This document shows positions 53,260-61,242 of a stretch of 64,000 bases of DNA, one piece after another. The stretch covers positions 1 through 64,000 of IMG/VR virus record IMGVR_UViG_3300034082_002235, one strand, 5' to 3'. Origin of the DNA: a virus. Below the pieces are notes generated by a model that saw only the letters and a list, made by a program, of their open reading frames with translations, did no database searches and was not told the DNA's origin. Every line of letters starts with the position of its first letter. The stretch's first letter is position 1. The translations under genes and the position numbers were made by a program.

Positions 53260-53704
53260 TGAATAAAATAGTTAAACTAACGGAATCCGATTTAAATAGA
53301 ATCGTAAAGAAAGTTCTTAAAGAACAAGAAGTTGCTGATTATATGTTTTTTAGTAATCTTCAACAAATTAAAAGACAATGTGAAGTCTTATTAGAAATGG
53401 ACCCTCAACAAATCGATGAAATTATTAATGAAGGGGGGCATGATTGGGCGGATGACCATGTAACTGAAGCCAAAAATAATATGGACCAAGTATTTGATTT
53501 TTTAATGAATGAAACCAAAAAAGAATATATCGATTATGAGGAGGTAAACGAAGGTAAAAAAAAAATGTTGCAACCAATAAAAAATTATGGAAACAATCTT
53601 TAGATTGGGCGAGGCAACGATATGACGTTTGTCCTAGCGCTTATTGTAATGGTGCTGCCGTCAAACGATACAATTCTAAGGGGGGTAAATGGAAAAAAGA
53701 GTAA
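53259..53704 (+). CDS. Leader-bearing protein completed by a -1 frameshift (DUF5872-like C-terminus)
   Basis: Zero frame runs to a stop near 53603 (114 aa). A ten-A run (53556-53565) follows the codon GGT; shifting -1 there continues the frame to 53704, giving about 148 aa. The -1 part ends LWKQSLDWARQRYDVCPSAYCNGAAVKRYNSKGGKWKK, the pattern of a domain common in phages (DUF5872-like), whereas the zero-frame tail MLQPIKNYGNNL matches nothing. So translation probably slips on the A run, or the run has lost or gained a base. The N-terminus MNKIVKLTESDLNRIVKKVLKEQ is an ES-type leader with L-K-E-Q at residues 20-23. Confidence 0.65.
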
Positions 53705-53720
53705 TAATACTCTTTTTTTT
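53693..53720 (+). terminator. Rho-independent terminator
   Basis: AAAAAAGAGTA (53693-53703), loop ATAA, TACTCTTTTTT (53708-53718) with further T residues. It overlaps the stop of the frameshifted gene, supporting 53704 as the true end. Confidence 0.85.
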
Positions 53721-53763
53721 CCGTAAAAAATTACATACTTAGACACTTTACCCAAAAACCATA

Positions 53764-53771
53764 TATTTATA
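53764..53771 (+). promoter_or_regulatory. TATTTATA motif 3 nt before the HNH gene
   Basis: Sense orientation, between a terminator and the HNH ATG. Confidence 0.4.
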
Positions 53772-53774
53772 TAT

Positions 53775-54683
53775 ATGGAAACAAAATATTGTAAAAAATG
53801 TGATAATTTTATCCCTATCGGTGAATTTCATCAATCACAAAATTCTTCATTGTGTAAATACCATCATAATGAGATTGGTAGAAATAATAAAAAAAAATAT
53901 CGAAAAGACCCGAAAAACAAAGAAAAAGAGAGATTAAACTATCACGAAAGAAAAGTTAGACTATGGGCAAATTATCTCCTATCCTCAACCAAAAAAAGAA
54001 ATTATGAAAATAATTTAACTGTTGAAGATATTTTAGAGATATATAACAAACAAGAGGGTAAATGTTATTGGTTTAAAATCCCTTTAATCCCTTCAACTAT
54101 TAAAAAACACCCTCAAAAACCATCTTTAGATAGAATAGATGGGTTAAAAGGTTATACAAAAGAAAATGTTGTATTATCCTGTTATGCTGCTAATATCGGA
54201 AGAAATGAAACTTCAAGTGAAATTTGGTCTGATTTTTTAGAGGTCTTGTTTAATGGTGTTAATAAAACTGAAAAAAAGATAAATAACGAAGTAATTAAAT
54301 TAAATAAAAAAATTGAGGAAACCGATGACAGGGACGAGTTCGCAATTTATGATGAAAATTTAAATTGTACTGTAGTTAAAAATTTAAATCAATATGCTAG
54401 AGATAATAATATTAGCGTAAATACTATACATTCAAGTCGGAAAAAAATAAATAGAGTTATTCAAAAAGGATTAATTATATTAAATCGAAGTAAAAAAGAG
54501 ACCGTGGAAAAACGAATGTATCTATTAACATCACCAAACGGTAATAAATACACGGTTCAATCATTACGAAAATTTTGTAATGAAAACAACCTTAATGATA
54601 GTGCATTACAAAAAGTGGGAAAAGGAGAAATTAAACATTATAAAGGTTGGGGATGTGAATATGTGACAAAAATTTTAATTTAA
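53775..54683 (+). CDS. HNH-type homing endonuclease with NUMOD repeats
   Basis: 302 residues. N-terminal CKKC zinc-like pair and a basic helical stretch; HNH-like core GKCYWFKIPL...PSLDRIDGLKGYTKENVVLSCYAAN, where SLDRID and GY-x3-NV are the usual signature; then NUMOD1-like DNA-binding units (VVKNLNQYARDNNISVNTI; YTVQSLRKFCNENNLNDSAL). Free-standing homing gene with its own promoter motif. It has no RHH partner. Confidence 0.75.
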   Translation: METKYCKKCDNFIPIGEFHQSQNSSLCKYHHNEIGRNNKKKYRKDPKNKEKERLNYHERKVRLWANYLLSSTKKRNYENNLTVEDILEIYNKQEGKCYWFKIPLIPSTIKKHPQKPSLDRIDGLKGYTKENVVLSCYAANIGRNETSSEIWSDFLEVLFNGVNKTEKKINNEVIKLNKKIEETDDRDEFAIYDENLNCTVVKNLNQYARDNNISVNTIHSSRKKINRVIQKGLIILNRSKKETVEKRMYLLTSPNGNKYTVQSLRKFCNENNLNDSALQKVGKGEIKHYKGWGCEYVTKILI

Positions 54684-54687
54684 AAAG

Positions 54688-54720
54688 TTTGGTGTATTCA
54701 AAAAAATATGTTTACCTTTG
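54688..54720 (+). promoter_or_regulatory. Bacteroidetes-type promoter
   Basis: TTTG (54688-54691), 21 nt, TACCTTTG (54713-54720), matching the -33/-7 consensus (TTTG, TAnnTTTG) of the Bacteroidetes primary sigma factor. It precedes the gene at 54743, so that gene is probably read by host polymerase. Confidence 0.6.
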
Positions 54721-54742
54721 TCGAGTTAAAACACGATAAACT

Positions 54743-55141
54743 ATGAGGCATTTTTTTAGAAAAACGAGATTAAAAATTTACTTGAAATTTAGGGGGATTA
54801 CCCGAATTAAAATGTCGTCTGTTGATAAGAATGAGATAAAATCTTCTGCGATTTGTCGGCGTTTAATATCTCACCCGGATTCTAAATTTTTAATTGCTCC
54901 ATTATCCCATAAAAGATATATTAAAAACGACCCATTAGGGATGTTTATTGTTTTATCAAACAATAGAATTAACATCACTAATCACATATATAACTATGAT
55001 GTTAATTTAAGTCCAGCAATTTCCGATAAATTAAACGATATGTTTGATAATAAAGTTGAATTGTTAAGACAAACTTTTGAAACTGAAATTAAAAGTCAAA
55101 TTAAGCATTCTCTTACCACAATACTTGAAAAACTTATGTAG
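54743..55141 (+). CDS. Hypothetical protein under a host-type promoter
   Basis: 132 residues, basic N-terminus (MRHFFRKTRLKIYLKFRGITRIK), a strand pair with FIVLSNNRINITNHI, and a C-terminal helical part IKSQIKHSLTTILEKL. No family recognised. The promoter suggests early expression. Its stop overlaps the convergent gene end by 8 nt. Confidence 0.45.
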   Translation: MRHFFRKTRLKIYLKFRGITRIKMSSVDKNEIKSSAICRRLISHPDSKFLIAPLSHKRYIKNDPLGMFIVLSNNRINITNHIYNYDVNLSPAISDKLNDMFDNKVELLRQTFETEIKSQIKHSLTTILEKLM

Positions 55142-55577
55142 ATAGTTGTTCTTTAATCACTTTTAAAATTAAACCTCTTAATGATTCATTTTGAGGTTTT
55201 TTTATTGGGGTTTTAATTAATCTTTTTTTAGTCCCATTCCACACCGATTCTGACTCTTTAATTGGATTACCACTTAAAGTGGGATTAACAGCGGAACCCT
55301 CTTCATCATTCTGACCTCGGTAACTTTGTTTTTGTTTCATTAACAAATGAGACATTTTTTTAGTCTTAGACTCTATCTCTTTTCTTTTTTGGGGGGTTTC
55401 CTTATAATCTCCATCCGCCTCTTCATAAGCCAATTCTGCATTTGTATAGTGGTAAACTTCATCAGTAAATGGGTCTAATTGTTTTTTTTCCCATATTTGA
55501 GGGGCTAAAACAATTGGTGTTTTATAATTTCCGGAACTTCCGGAACCTGTTGCTTCATTTATTCTATTTTTTTTCAT
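55134..55577 (-). CDS. Hypothetical protein with leader-like N-terminus and ES-type C-terminus
   Basis: 147 residues from ATG 55577 (MKKNRINEATGSGSSGN). A longer reading from 55631 adds a hydrophobic stretch that would overlap the divergent gene at 55610 and I reject it. R-I-N-E-A at residues 5-9 is the same cut motif as the major capsid protein (I-N-E-A). The end NESLRGLILKVIKEQ mirrors the ES leader at the C-terminus. The body is disordered with many Lys, Pro and Asn. TATTTATA (55587-55594) is 9 nt upstream. Confidence 0.5.
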   Translation of the reverse strand: MKKNRINEATGSGSSGNYKTPIVLAPQIWEKKQLDPFTDEVYHYTNAELAYEEADGDYKETPQKRKEIESKTKKMSHLLMKQKQSYRGQNDEEGSAVNPTLSGNPIKESESVWNGTKKRLIKTPIKKPQNESLRGLILKVIKEQLST

Positions 55578-55586
55578 ATACTTAAC

Positions 55587-55594
55587 TATAAATA
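55587..55594 (-). promoter_or_regulatory. TATTTATA motif, 9 nt before the gene at 55577
   Basis: Sense orientation on the minus strand. Confidence 0.3.
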
Positions 55595-55609
55595 TACAAT
55601 TAAAGAATA

Positions 55610-55855
55610 ATGGAACAAGAAAGACAACCACTAGGGTTATTATTTGATAGCGTGGGATATAACTCCCCTGAAGATGTTGATAGATTAATAGATGACATGA
55701 CTATTGAACAATCTTTTTATATCTTAACTCAATCGTTACACTATGTTCATAGTTCTCGATTATTTACGATGCAAGAAACTGAATTAGTTTCAAAATCGTT
55801 AAGGATACTACATAAAGTAATGTCGGGTAATAATGAATCAGAAACAACTGAATAA
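55610..55855 (+). CDS. Hypothetical small protein
   Basis: 81 residues: QPLGLLFDSVGYNSPEDVDRLIDDMTIEQSFYILTQSLHYVHSS. Helical, acidic. Unknown. Diverges from the leader-like gene at 55577 and converges on the zinc-ribbon gene, with a terminator between. Confidence 0.45.
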   Translation: MEQERQPLGLLFDSVGYNSPEDVDRLIDDMTIEQSFYILTQSLHYVHSSRLFTMQETELVSKSLRILHKVMSGNNESETTE

Positions 55856-55886
55856 AAAAAAAAAGGTCTCACGGGACCTTTTTTTA
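55856..55886. terminator. Bidirectional terminator
   Basis: A-rich arm with GGTC (55865-55868), loop TCACGG, GACC (55875-55878) with T run; serves both converging genes. Confidence 0.75.
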
Positions 55887-55891
55887 TTTAA

Positions 55892-56740
55892 TTATAGTTT
55901 GTTTCCACAAGAAGGACAAAATTTAAAATTACTTTTTGTTTTGACCCCGCATTCCGTACAGTAATTTCTTATGTCAGAACTTGTTTTGTTTTTAGTACTC
56001 AAAGGTTGTATTTGAATTCGAATCTGATGAGACGCATAATACTCAAATTCTTTATTTGAGTTTTGAAAATGTTGATTTGTTTTTTCACCCTTTTCAACTC
56101 TTCCGGTTTCAATACTTTTACTTATTGGGGTTTGGGATGAATTGTAAAATGCCGTATTAGTTATACCGGCAGTATTAGTTATACCGGCAGTATTTATGAC
56201 CCCACTAACATTTGACGATGTGTTAAATGCCGTTGAAGAAATGCCATTAGTGAAAGTTGAACTACCACAAGTCCCAAAAATTGAATTATCTGTTGTTGTT
56301 GAAATAAAGGTTGGATTGTATGTACTATTCAATTGATTTAGATTGGTGGTACCGTAACGATAATTATTACTCAATGTTAAATGGTTATTTCGTTTCTCAT
56401 TGTAGAACTCAATTCGTATGTCCCCGTTTAAGGCAATTGCCGATTGATTTTCCGAAGTATTATTAACAGTGTAGGTACTGAACTGAAATTTGTTATTTGT
56501 GTCGAAGAAACGTTCTAAAAACACTCTTTCTCCGGGTCTTAAAACTAAACCACTTTGTGAGATATAATCACCATGTAATTTTATTTTACAAAGAATAGTG
56601 TTTTGGGTTGGATTATGAATTTCGAATTCAAAATTGTCATTGTCTTCCATGAAGACTACGTGTCCGTTATAAACTTTTAGACGCGATTTTTTCTTAGTGA
56701 TGTGAGCATTTGGTTTGCTCACCGCAGTTGTGTAATTCAT
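55892..56740 (-). CDS. Beta-rich protein with C-terminal zinc ribbon
   Basis: 282 residues. N-terminal about 125: an immunoglobulin-like/sandwich pattern (KVYNGHVVFMEDND, FEFEIHNPTQNTILCKIKLHG). A Ser/Thr/Asn-rich middle with two copies of NTAGIT in tandem, and a zinc ribbon at the end: CTECG...CPSCG with FKFCPSCGNKL. The ribbon may bind nucleic acid or stabilise the virion. No family known to me; it occurs in structural regions of similar phages. Confidence 0.5.
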   Translation of the reverse strand: MNYTTAVSKPNAHITKKKSRLKVYNGHVVFMEDNDNFEFEIHNPTQNTILCKIKLHGDYISQSGLVLRPGERVFLERFFDTNNKFQFSTYTVNNTSENQSAIALNGDIRIEFYNEKRNNHLTLSNNYRYGTTNLNQLNSTYNPTFISTTTDNSIFGTCGSSTFTNGISSTAFNTSSNVSGVINTAGITNTAGITNTAFYNSSQTPISKSIETGRVEKGEKTNQHFQNSNKEFEYYASHQIRIQIQPLSTKNKTSSDIRNYCTECGVKTKSNFKFCPSCGNKL

Positions 56741-56912
56741 TTTACTTAATTTTATAATAGTTAATGACTATGTTACTGATACCTTTGTGTCCGTGAATAC
56801 TCTAAAGTCAAATTGACTCGGGACCAATAATCTAAAATCTATTAATAAATATATCTGAAAAAATTTTGCAGTGAAGTAAAAAATATTTATTTTTGTAGGA
56901 AATATTTAAATT
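56741..56912. promoter_or_regulatory. Divergent promoter region with a Bacteroidetes-type promoter
   Basis: TTTG (56865-56868), 19 nt, TATTTTTG (56888-56895) is a close match to the Bacteroidetes -33/-7 consensus for the secreted-protein gene at 56913. A TATTTATT motif (56884-56891) overlaps the -7 box. No RNA gene seen. Confidence 0.6.
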
Positions 56913-57167
56913 ATGAAAAAGTTATTATTATTGATTCTACTTATGGGAAGTTTATCGTCATTTTCACAAGTAAAGAAAAAAACCCCTAAACCCAAAAATT
57001 TGGATAAAGAGGTTAATCTTTCTTTAGATTCACTTTCCAAAATTTATAAAAAAAATGTTCTTGTGGTAAAAACATTTATTATAAATGACACATTAAAAAG
57101 ATATATTGGGTACATTAAAGATGATAAATTATACCACGAATTGATTGAAGTAAAACGTATTAACTAA
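56913..57167 (+). CDS. Small secreted protein with Sec signal peptide
   Basis: 84 residues. MKKLLLLILLMGSLSSFSQ is a signal peptide with a basic start, hydrophobic core and S-F-S-Q cut site; the mature part is Lys-rich (KKKTPKPKN) with a strand LVVKTFIIND and a C-terminal IKDDKLYHELIEVKRIN. Probably exported to the host periplasm. Together with the lipoprotein-like gene at 58389, and under a host promoter, it may alter the host envelope, for example to exclude other phages (inference). Confidence 0.6.
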   Translation: MKKLLLLILLMGSLSSFSQVKKKTPKPKNLDKEVNLSLDSLSKIYKKNVLVVKTFIINDTLKRYIGYIKDDKLYHELIEVKRIN

Positions 57168-58293
57168 TACAACGCCCAATTAAACCATATCCTGTTTTAA
57201 TTTTATCCGTACCTATTGGGGAAAATACTTTAACTTTTTTATCCCCTGATGGTGAGTCAAATGGTATGGTAATGCCTTTATTAGATAAATTATAAATAAC
57301 AAACTCAGTCTGACCTTGTTCTATCATTCTTTTCATCTTCAACAATGGTGGTCCAATTTCATCACCTGATTTTTGATACTGAATTGAATTTGAGTTATTT
57401 AATAATTGTCTAACCAAATCATTATAATCAGTAACTGTTATTGTTAAAATCTTACTTCCTGAAACGGCCACTGAATTATTAATTTTTAATTTAGTTAAGA
57501 AAAAAACAGATAATGGAGTATATTTCCAATCTTTATATTTGCTAACCTCACTTGTGATATAACCAGTGTCTGTTTCAATGTTACCATCATTTGTCGTGAT
57601 AATTAACCTATCAGGTATTTGGCCTGGAGTAAATACCATTTCCCCTTTACCATTCAAGAACTCATCAGTTAAAACATAATTTAATTTTGGGTCTCCCTGA
57701 CCTGCATTAATTCCTAAATTAAAATTACATTTTGTACCTCCACCTTTAATATCAAAGGTTACAAATTGTTCTTGACGATATTTTTTAATTAAATCAGGAT
57801 TTCTATTATCCCCTTTTGTTTTATCATATGGGGTTGACCCTATTTTAACATCTGATTCGGATTTTGGAGTGTTAATTGTTAAAACATTCTTTTTTATTAA
57901 ATCAGGAAATATTTCATCAAAATATTTTTTAACGGAATTAGCCCTTGCCAAACCTAAACTACCTTTAGTCTCAAAACCTTTAGGGTTTGTAACATTAGAT
58001 TCTCCGGATGAAATATTCACAACAAATTGACCACCGCCAGAATTTTTAATAAACTCTTCTATTTTAGGTTTTAATGATAATATAACATTTTTAACTTTTT
58101 CAGAATCATACTCACCAAATCCAAAATTATTTCCAATATTTTGAGTTGGGAAAGTTTTTTGTACGGGTGTGTTATTAATATTTTTTGAAATTAATTGTTC
58201 GTTAATTAAATATAAATTTTTAGTCGCACTTTCATGTAAATTAAGAATTCTATTTCTTTCATCCTTGTTAATATCCCAAGTTTGTTTAATCAT
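57160..58293 (-). CDS. Predicted internal virion protein, OmpA-like domain
   Basis: 377 residues. Leader MIKQTWDINKDERNRILNLHESATKNLYLINEQ ends with L-I-N-E-Q (E32/Q33); the homologous capsid protein site is L-I-N-E-A. An OmpA-like region follows (about 60-175): VVNISSGESNVTNPKGF and SLGLARANSVKKYFDEIF, the peptidoglycan-binding pattern. The C-terminal about 200 residues have no known family. It is transcribed toward the convergent secreted-protein gene (8-nt overlap). TATTTATA (58307-58314) is 13 nt upstream. Probably packaged into the head and acting on the cell wall during entry (inference). Confidence 0.6.
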   Translation of the reverse strand: MIKQTWDINKDERNRILNLHESATKNLYLINEQLISKNINNTPVQKTFPTQNIGNNFGFGEYDSEKVKNVILSLKPKIEEFIKNSGGGQFVVNISSGESNVTNPKGFETKGSLGLARANSVKKYFDEIFPDLIKKNVLTINTPKSESDVKIGSTPYDKTKGDNRNPDLIKKYRQEQFVTFDIKGGGTKCNFNLGINAGQGDPKLNYVLTDEFLNGKGEMVFTPGQIPDRLIITTNDGNIETDTGYITSEVSKYKDWKYTPLSVFFLTKLKINNSVAVSGSKILTITVTDYNDLVRQLLNNSNSIQYQKSGDEIGPPLLKMKRMIEQGQTEFVIYNLSNKGITIPFDSPSGDKKVKVFSPIGTDKIKTGYGLIGRCIS

Positions 58294-58306
58294 TTTTATT
58301 TTTAAT

Positions 58307-58314
58307 TATAAATA
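58307..58314 (-). promoter_or_regulatory. TATTTATA motif, 13 nt before the OmpA-like gene
   Basis: Sense orientation on the minus strand. Confidence 0.35.
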
Positions 58315-58339
58315 GTTTAAATTATCTTATTAATTTTAT

Positions 58340-58370
58340 TTTGTGAATTACCATAATATCATTATCTTTG
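58340..58370 (+). promoter_or_regulatory. Bacteroidetes-type promoter
   Basis: TTTG (58340-58343), 19 nt, TATCTTTG (58363-58370): a perfect -7 box and correct spacing. Transcription would begin about 7 nt on, 12 nt before the ATG at 58389. Confidence 0.65.
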
Positions 58371-58388
58371 TACTCTAAAATAATAGAT

Positions 58389-58991
58389 ATGAAAAAAAAA
58401 ATTTTATTATTCGTTATTGGTGTTCTAAGTTTAGTTTCAGAATCTTGTATCTCCCAAAAATTTAAAAATGGTGATATCATATTCCAAACATCAAAATCGT
58501 CTCAAAGTAAAATGATTCAAATTATTACCGAATCAAAATTAACTCATTGTGGTATAATTTTTTATCAAAACGGAAAACCTTACGTATTTGAAGCGGTTCA
58601 ACCTGTAAAAATAACACCTTTACAAAAATGGATTAGTCGTGGTTTTAATGAAAAATATATTGTATCTAGAGTTAAACTCCCATTAACTAATAATCAATTA
58701 AAGGAAATGTACGGATATTCCAAATCTTTACTTGGTAAAAATTATGATATTAAGTTTGAATGGTCGGATAAAAACATGTATTGCTCAGAATTAGTTTATA
58801 AAGTATTTGTTGCTGGAGACCGATTTATTGGACGAGCAAAAAAATTCTCCGATTACAACTTAAACAATAAAATTGTTAAAGACGCAATCAAGAGAAGATA
58901 TGGGGATTCTATTAATCTAAATGAAATGGTTATTACACCTGTTGATATATATCAAAGTTCTGAACTTAATACAATATACGATAATTACTAA
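58389..58991 (+). CDS. YiiX-like permuted papain-fold hydrolase, exported
   Basis: 200 residues from ATG 58389; the in-frame TTG at 58368 lies in the promoter. A signal peptide (KKKILLFVIGVLSLVSES) ends at C20, so it may be a lipoprotein although the lipobox is poor. The fold is the YiiX/YebB permuted NlpC/P60 type: KNGDIIFQT, LTHCGIIFYQN with H53, VFEAVQPV with E68, and NMYCSELVYKVF with C132 as nucleophile. Family members cut amide or ester bonds in the envelope. Under a host-type promoter, so probably an early exported enzyme. Confidence 0.7.
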   Translation: MKKKILLFVIGVLSLVSESCISQKFKNGDIIFQTSKSSQSKMIQIITESKLTHCGIIFYQNGKPYVFEAVQPVKITPLQKWISRGFNEKYIVSRVKLPLTNNQLKEMYGYSKSLLGKNYDIKFEWSDKNMYCSELVYKVFVAGDRFIGRAKKFSDYNLNNKIVKDAIKRRYGDSINLNEMVITPVDIYQSSELNTIYDNY

Positions 58992-60118
58992 ACTTGGAAG
59001 AAACTATCTGATTGGTCTTTAAAACTATTTACCACTGAAATTGGGGTTGGGAAACAAAAAGACCCCGTTTGAATCCCTCCTGATTTAGCTACATCACGAT
59101 TGAACGTACCACAATTAGCGTCCTCGTCACCAATAGAGAAATCAAGAGCACTGTATTCTCTTTGCTTTACCGATGCATAATCAATTGCCCCGGATGGGTT
59201 TGGTAATTTAACGACCGCAACAGTCATTGACATTGTTGGTCCCGGTGGATAAGTTTTTTGTTTTGCCAATTTTGATACTTGTTTAGGGTTTAGTAGTTGA
59301 CCATCTTTAATTTTACCTACTCTACCTAATGGGTGGGATAACACTTTACCATACCCTTTTTTAGAACCAGGGTATCTACCAAATTCATAACAAGTTGCAT
59401 TACCGTCCGGTGATATTATAATACAACCACCGTGACCTAATTTACCATAAGTACCTTCTTTACCACCACCTGACGTAACTCTAACTAAAGAACCAAGTAA
59501 TTGAGATAAACCACTTTTCCCATCAATTTTAGGTTGATATTCGGGGAATGCCCATATTAACATAAACCCACCGTTTTTTGACGGTGAAGTTACTTTATTA
59601 GTTTTATTACCTTTAATCTTATCTAATCTTCTATCTTTCCCTAAACTAACTCTAGTATTATCAATTTCGGTTGGATTTAATTCCGGTTTAAGTTTAAATT
59701 TATCTGAACCTATAGATGTCTGAGTTTTTTTCTTTACTGGTTGTACTTTAGTTTGACCAACAACGGGAGGTGTTACTGTGTTTATAACAGGAATTTTTTC
59801 ATTATATATTTTACCCTTTATTGAATTAATTGACTTAGGGTTATTTGCTAAGACCCAATTAGGGTTGTCCCCATCCGACGATTTAGCGTAATAATAATCA
59901 TTCCCCATTTTACCGTAAACATAAGGGTCTCCCACATTACCTTTTTTGATTATGGCTCCTTGAGTGTTTTGAAGATTTTGAGGACCAACTTGTGGTTGTG
60001 TGGGTAGTCCCATATCTAAAGTAGGTTGTTCGGATAAATATTGTCTTTTAGTCGCAGACTCGTGAAGATTTAAAATTCGGTCTTTTTCTTCATTATTAAT
60101 TAAAAATAAATTATTCAT
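58988..60118 (-). CDS. Predicted internal virion protein with a permuted cysteine-hydrolase domain
   Basis: 376 residues. Leader MNNLFLINNEEKDRILNLHESATKRQYLSEQ, cut site L-S-E-Q at E30. A disordered middle. The domain from about 180 has HGGCIIISPDGNATCYEFGRYPG (H229) and DANCGTFNRDVA (C336): His before Cys is the permuted papain-like order, as in type VI amidases and some peptidoglycan hydrolases. It would be a good wall-digesting enzyme carried in the head. Overlaps the convergent YiiX-like gene by 4 nt, and follows the peptidoglycan-binding gene after 1 nt. Confidence 0.6.
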   Translation of the reverse strand: MNNLFLINNEEKDRILNLHESATKRQYLSEQPTLDMGLPTQPQVGPQNLQNTQGAIIKKGNVGDPYVYGKMGNDYYYAKSSDGDNPNWVLANNPKSINSIKGKIYNEKIPVINTVTPPVVGQTKVQPVKKKTQTSIGSDKFKLKPELNPTEIDNTRVSLGKDRRLDKIKGNKTNKVTSPSKNGGFMLIWAFPEYQPKIDGKSGLSQLLGSLVRVTSGGGKEGTYGKLGHGGCIIISPDGNATCYEFGRYPGSKKGYGKVLSHPLGRVGKIKDGQLLNPKQVSKLAKQKTYPPGPTMSMTVAVVKLPNPSGAIDYASVKQREYSALDFSIGDEDANCGTFNRDVAKSGGIQTGSFCFPTPISVVNSFKDQSDSFFQV

Positions 60119-60119
60119 A

Positions 60120-60569
60120 TTATTTTGGTGTTGAAACTGTTGTTGGAATTTGTGGTGCGTTAATTTGTGGTGCCGGTTGTTGTGTAGTTTCGGCGGGTTT
60201 TAAATCTGATTCAACGGGTTTAAGTTGTAATTTGTTGATTGCGACAATATTTTTATAAATTGCATTTGCTGTTTTTGGACCATATAAACCATCAGCAATT
60301 AATCCCGATTGAAATTTATCGTTTAATAATTGTTGTAATACCTGAACTCTTGGATTTTTAACCCCCATTTTAATTGGTTGAACGTTATTTGTTGGAGGTG
60401 GTGGTGTAGGCGCCACAGGTGTCTCAGGTGTGGTAGTTGTGGTTGCGGGTACTGCAGTTGTAGGTGCGGCAACCGGAGTTGATTGTTCTGAAACAACAAT
60501 ACCTCTTTTATACCCTAATAGGTATTTCATATTTTCAATCTCTTCTGATATAATTTTTTTCATCTCCAT
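60120..60569 (-). CDS. Predicted internal virion protein with peptidoglycan-binding domain
   Basis: 149 residues. Leader MEMKKIISEEIENMKYLLGYKRGIVVSEQ, cut site V-S-E-Q at E28. Then a Pro/Thr/Ala linker, and a PG_binding_1-type domain (about 66-110): VKNPRVQVLQQLLNDK and LIADGLYGPKTANAIYK. A Gln/Pro-rich tail. 4 nt downstream of the previous gene in the operon and 1 nt before the hydrolase gene. Probably delivers or anchors the hydrolase to murein (inference). Confidence 0.65.
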   Translation of the reverse strand: MEMKKIISEEIENMKYLLGYKRGIVVSEQSTPVAAPTTAVPATTTTTPETPVAPTPPPPTNNVQPIKMGVKNPRVQVLQQLLNDKFQSGLIADGLYGPKTANAIYKNIVAINKLQLKPVESDLKPAETTQQPAPQINAPQIPTTVSTPK

Positions 60570-60573
60570 AATA

Positions 60574-61212
60574 TTATTGGCTTAACAAATCAATCATTTT
60601 TTCAACATTAAGAGAATCAAGATTACCTGTTTGGTTTTGACCTAACAATTTTTGAATTTCCTTGGTTGTTCTTTGAGTTTGTTGTGTTATTTGTTGTCTT
60701 CTTTGTTGAATCTTTTGTTGTTGAACCATTTTAGGGTCAACTACTTGTGTTTTTGTTTTCGTTGCCGGTTTTTCTTTTTTAGGGTTTGTTATTGGTGTTG
60801 TTGAAGTCACCTTAAATGTTCCTTTATTTAACCAATCACCAGTTTTTGATATATCGGCAGTACTTTGAATTCCTATCGATTTTAAATGGGCGATAATTGA
60901 TTTCATTCCCGGAACATCAATTGTCTCCCCATTAATCATAGAAGGTATATCGGAATATCCACCACCTTGTAACGCTAATTGAGCATTTACTGCATTATAT
61001 GTTGGTATGTCCTTAATTTGAGATATCCAAGCAGGTAGTCCTGATGTTAAAGTTGTGTTTGTTCCAGGTCCACGAAAACCGGCGTATAAGTTTCTAGCAA
61101 TTTTTTGAGCCTCAGTTTCTTGTTCTGTTAAGTATTGTTTCTTCGCAGCACTTTCGTGAATACTTAAGATTCTATTTTTTTCCTCTTCATCCAAGAAATA
61201 TAATTTTTCCAT
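60574..61212 (-). CDS. Predicted internal virion protein
   Basis: 212 residues. Leader MEKLYFLDEEEKNRILSIHESAAKKQYLTEQ, cut site L-T-E-Q at E30. A body with NLYAGFRGPGTNTTLTSGLPAWI and a Gln-rich helix near the C-terminus (KIQQRRQQITQQTQR). No known domain. First gene of the operon 61212-58988; TATTTATA (61226-61233) is 13 nt upstream. Confidence 0.55.
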   Translation of the reverse strand: MEKLYFLDEEEKNRILSIHESAAKKQYLTEQETEAQKIARNLYAGFRGPGTNTTLTSGLPAWISQIKDIPTYNAVNAQLALQGGGYSDIPSMINGETIDVPGMKSIIAHLKSIGIQSTADISKTGDWLNKGTFKVTSTTPITNPKKEKPATKTKTQVVDPKMVQQQKIQQRRQQITQQTQRTTKEIQKLLGQNQTGNLDSLNVEKMIDLLSQ

Positions 61213-61225
61213 AAAATATTTTATT

Positions 61226-61233
61226 TATAAATA
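61226..61233 (-). promoter_or_regulatory. TATTTATA motif, 13 nt before the leader-gene operon
   Basis: Sense orientation; drives the 61212-58988 operon if the motif is a promoter. Confidence 0.4.
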
Positions 61234-61242
61234 TCCAATATT

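Noticed and set aside
55578-55631. Longer hydrophobic N-terminus for the gene at 55134
   Set aside because: It would overlap the divergent gene and lie over a TATTTATA motif; ATG 55577 gives the leader-like MKKNRINEA.
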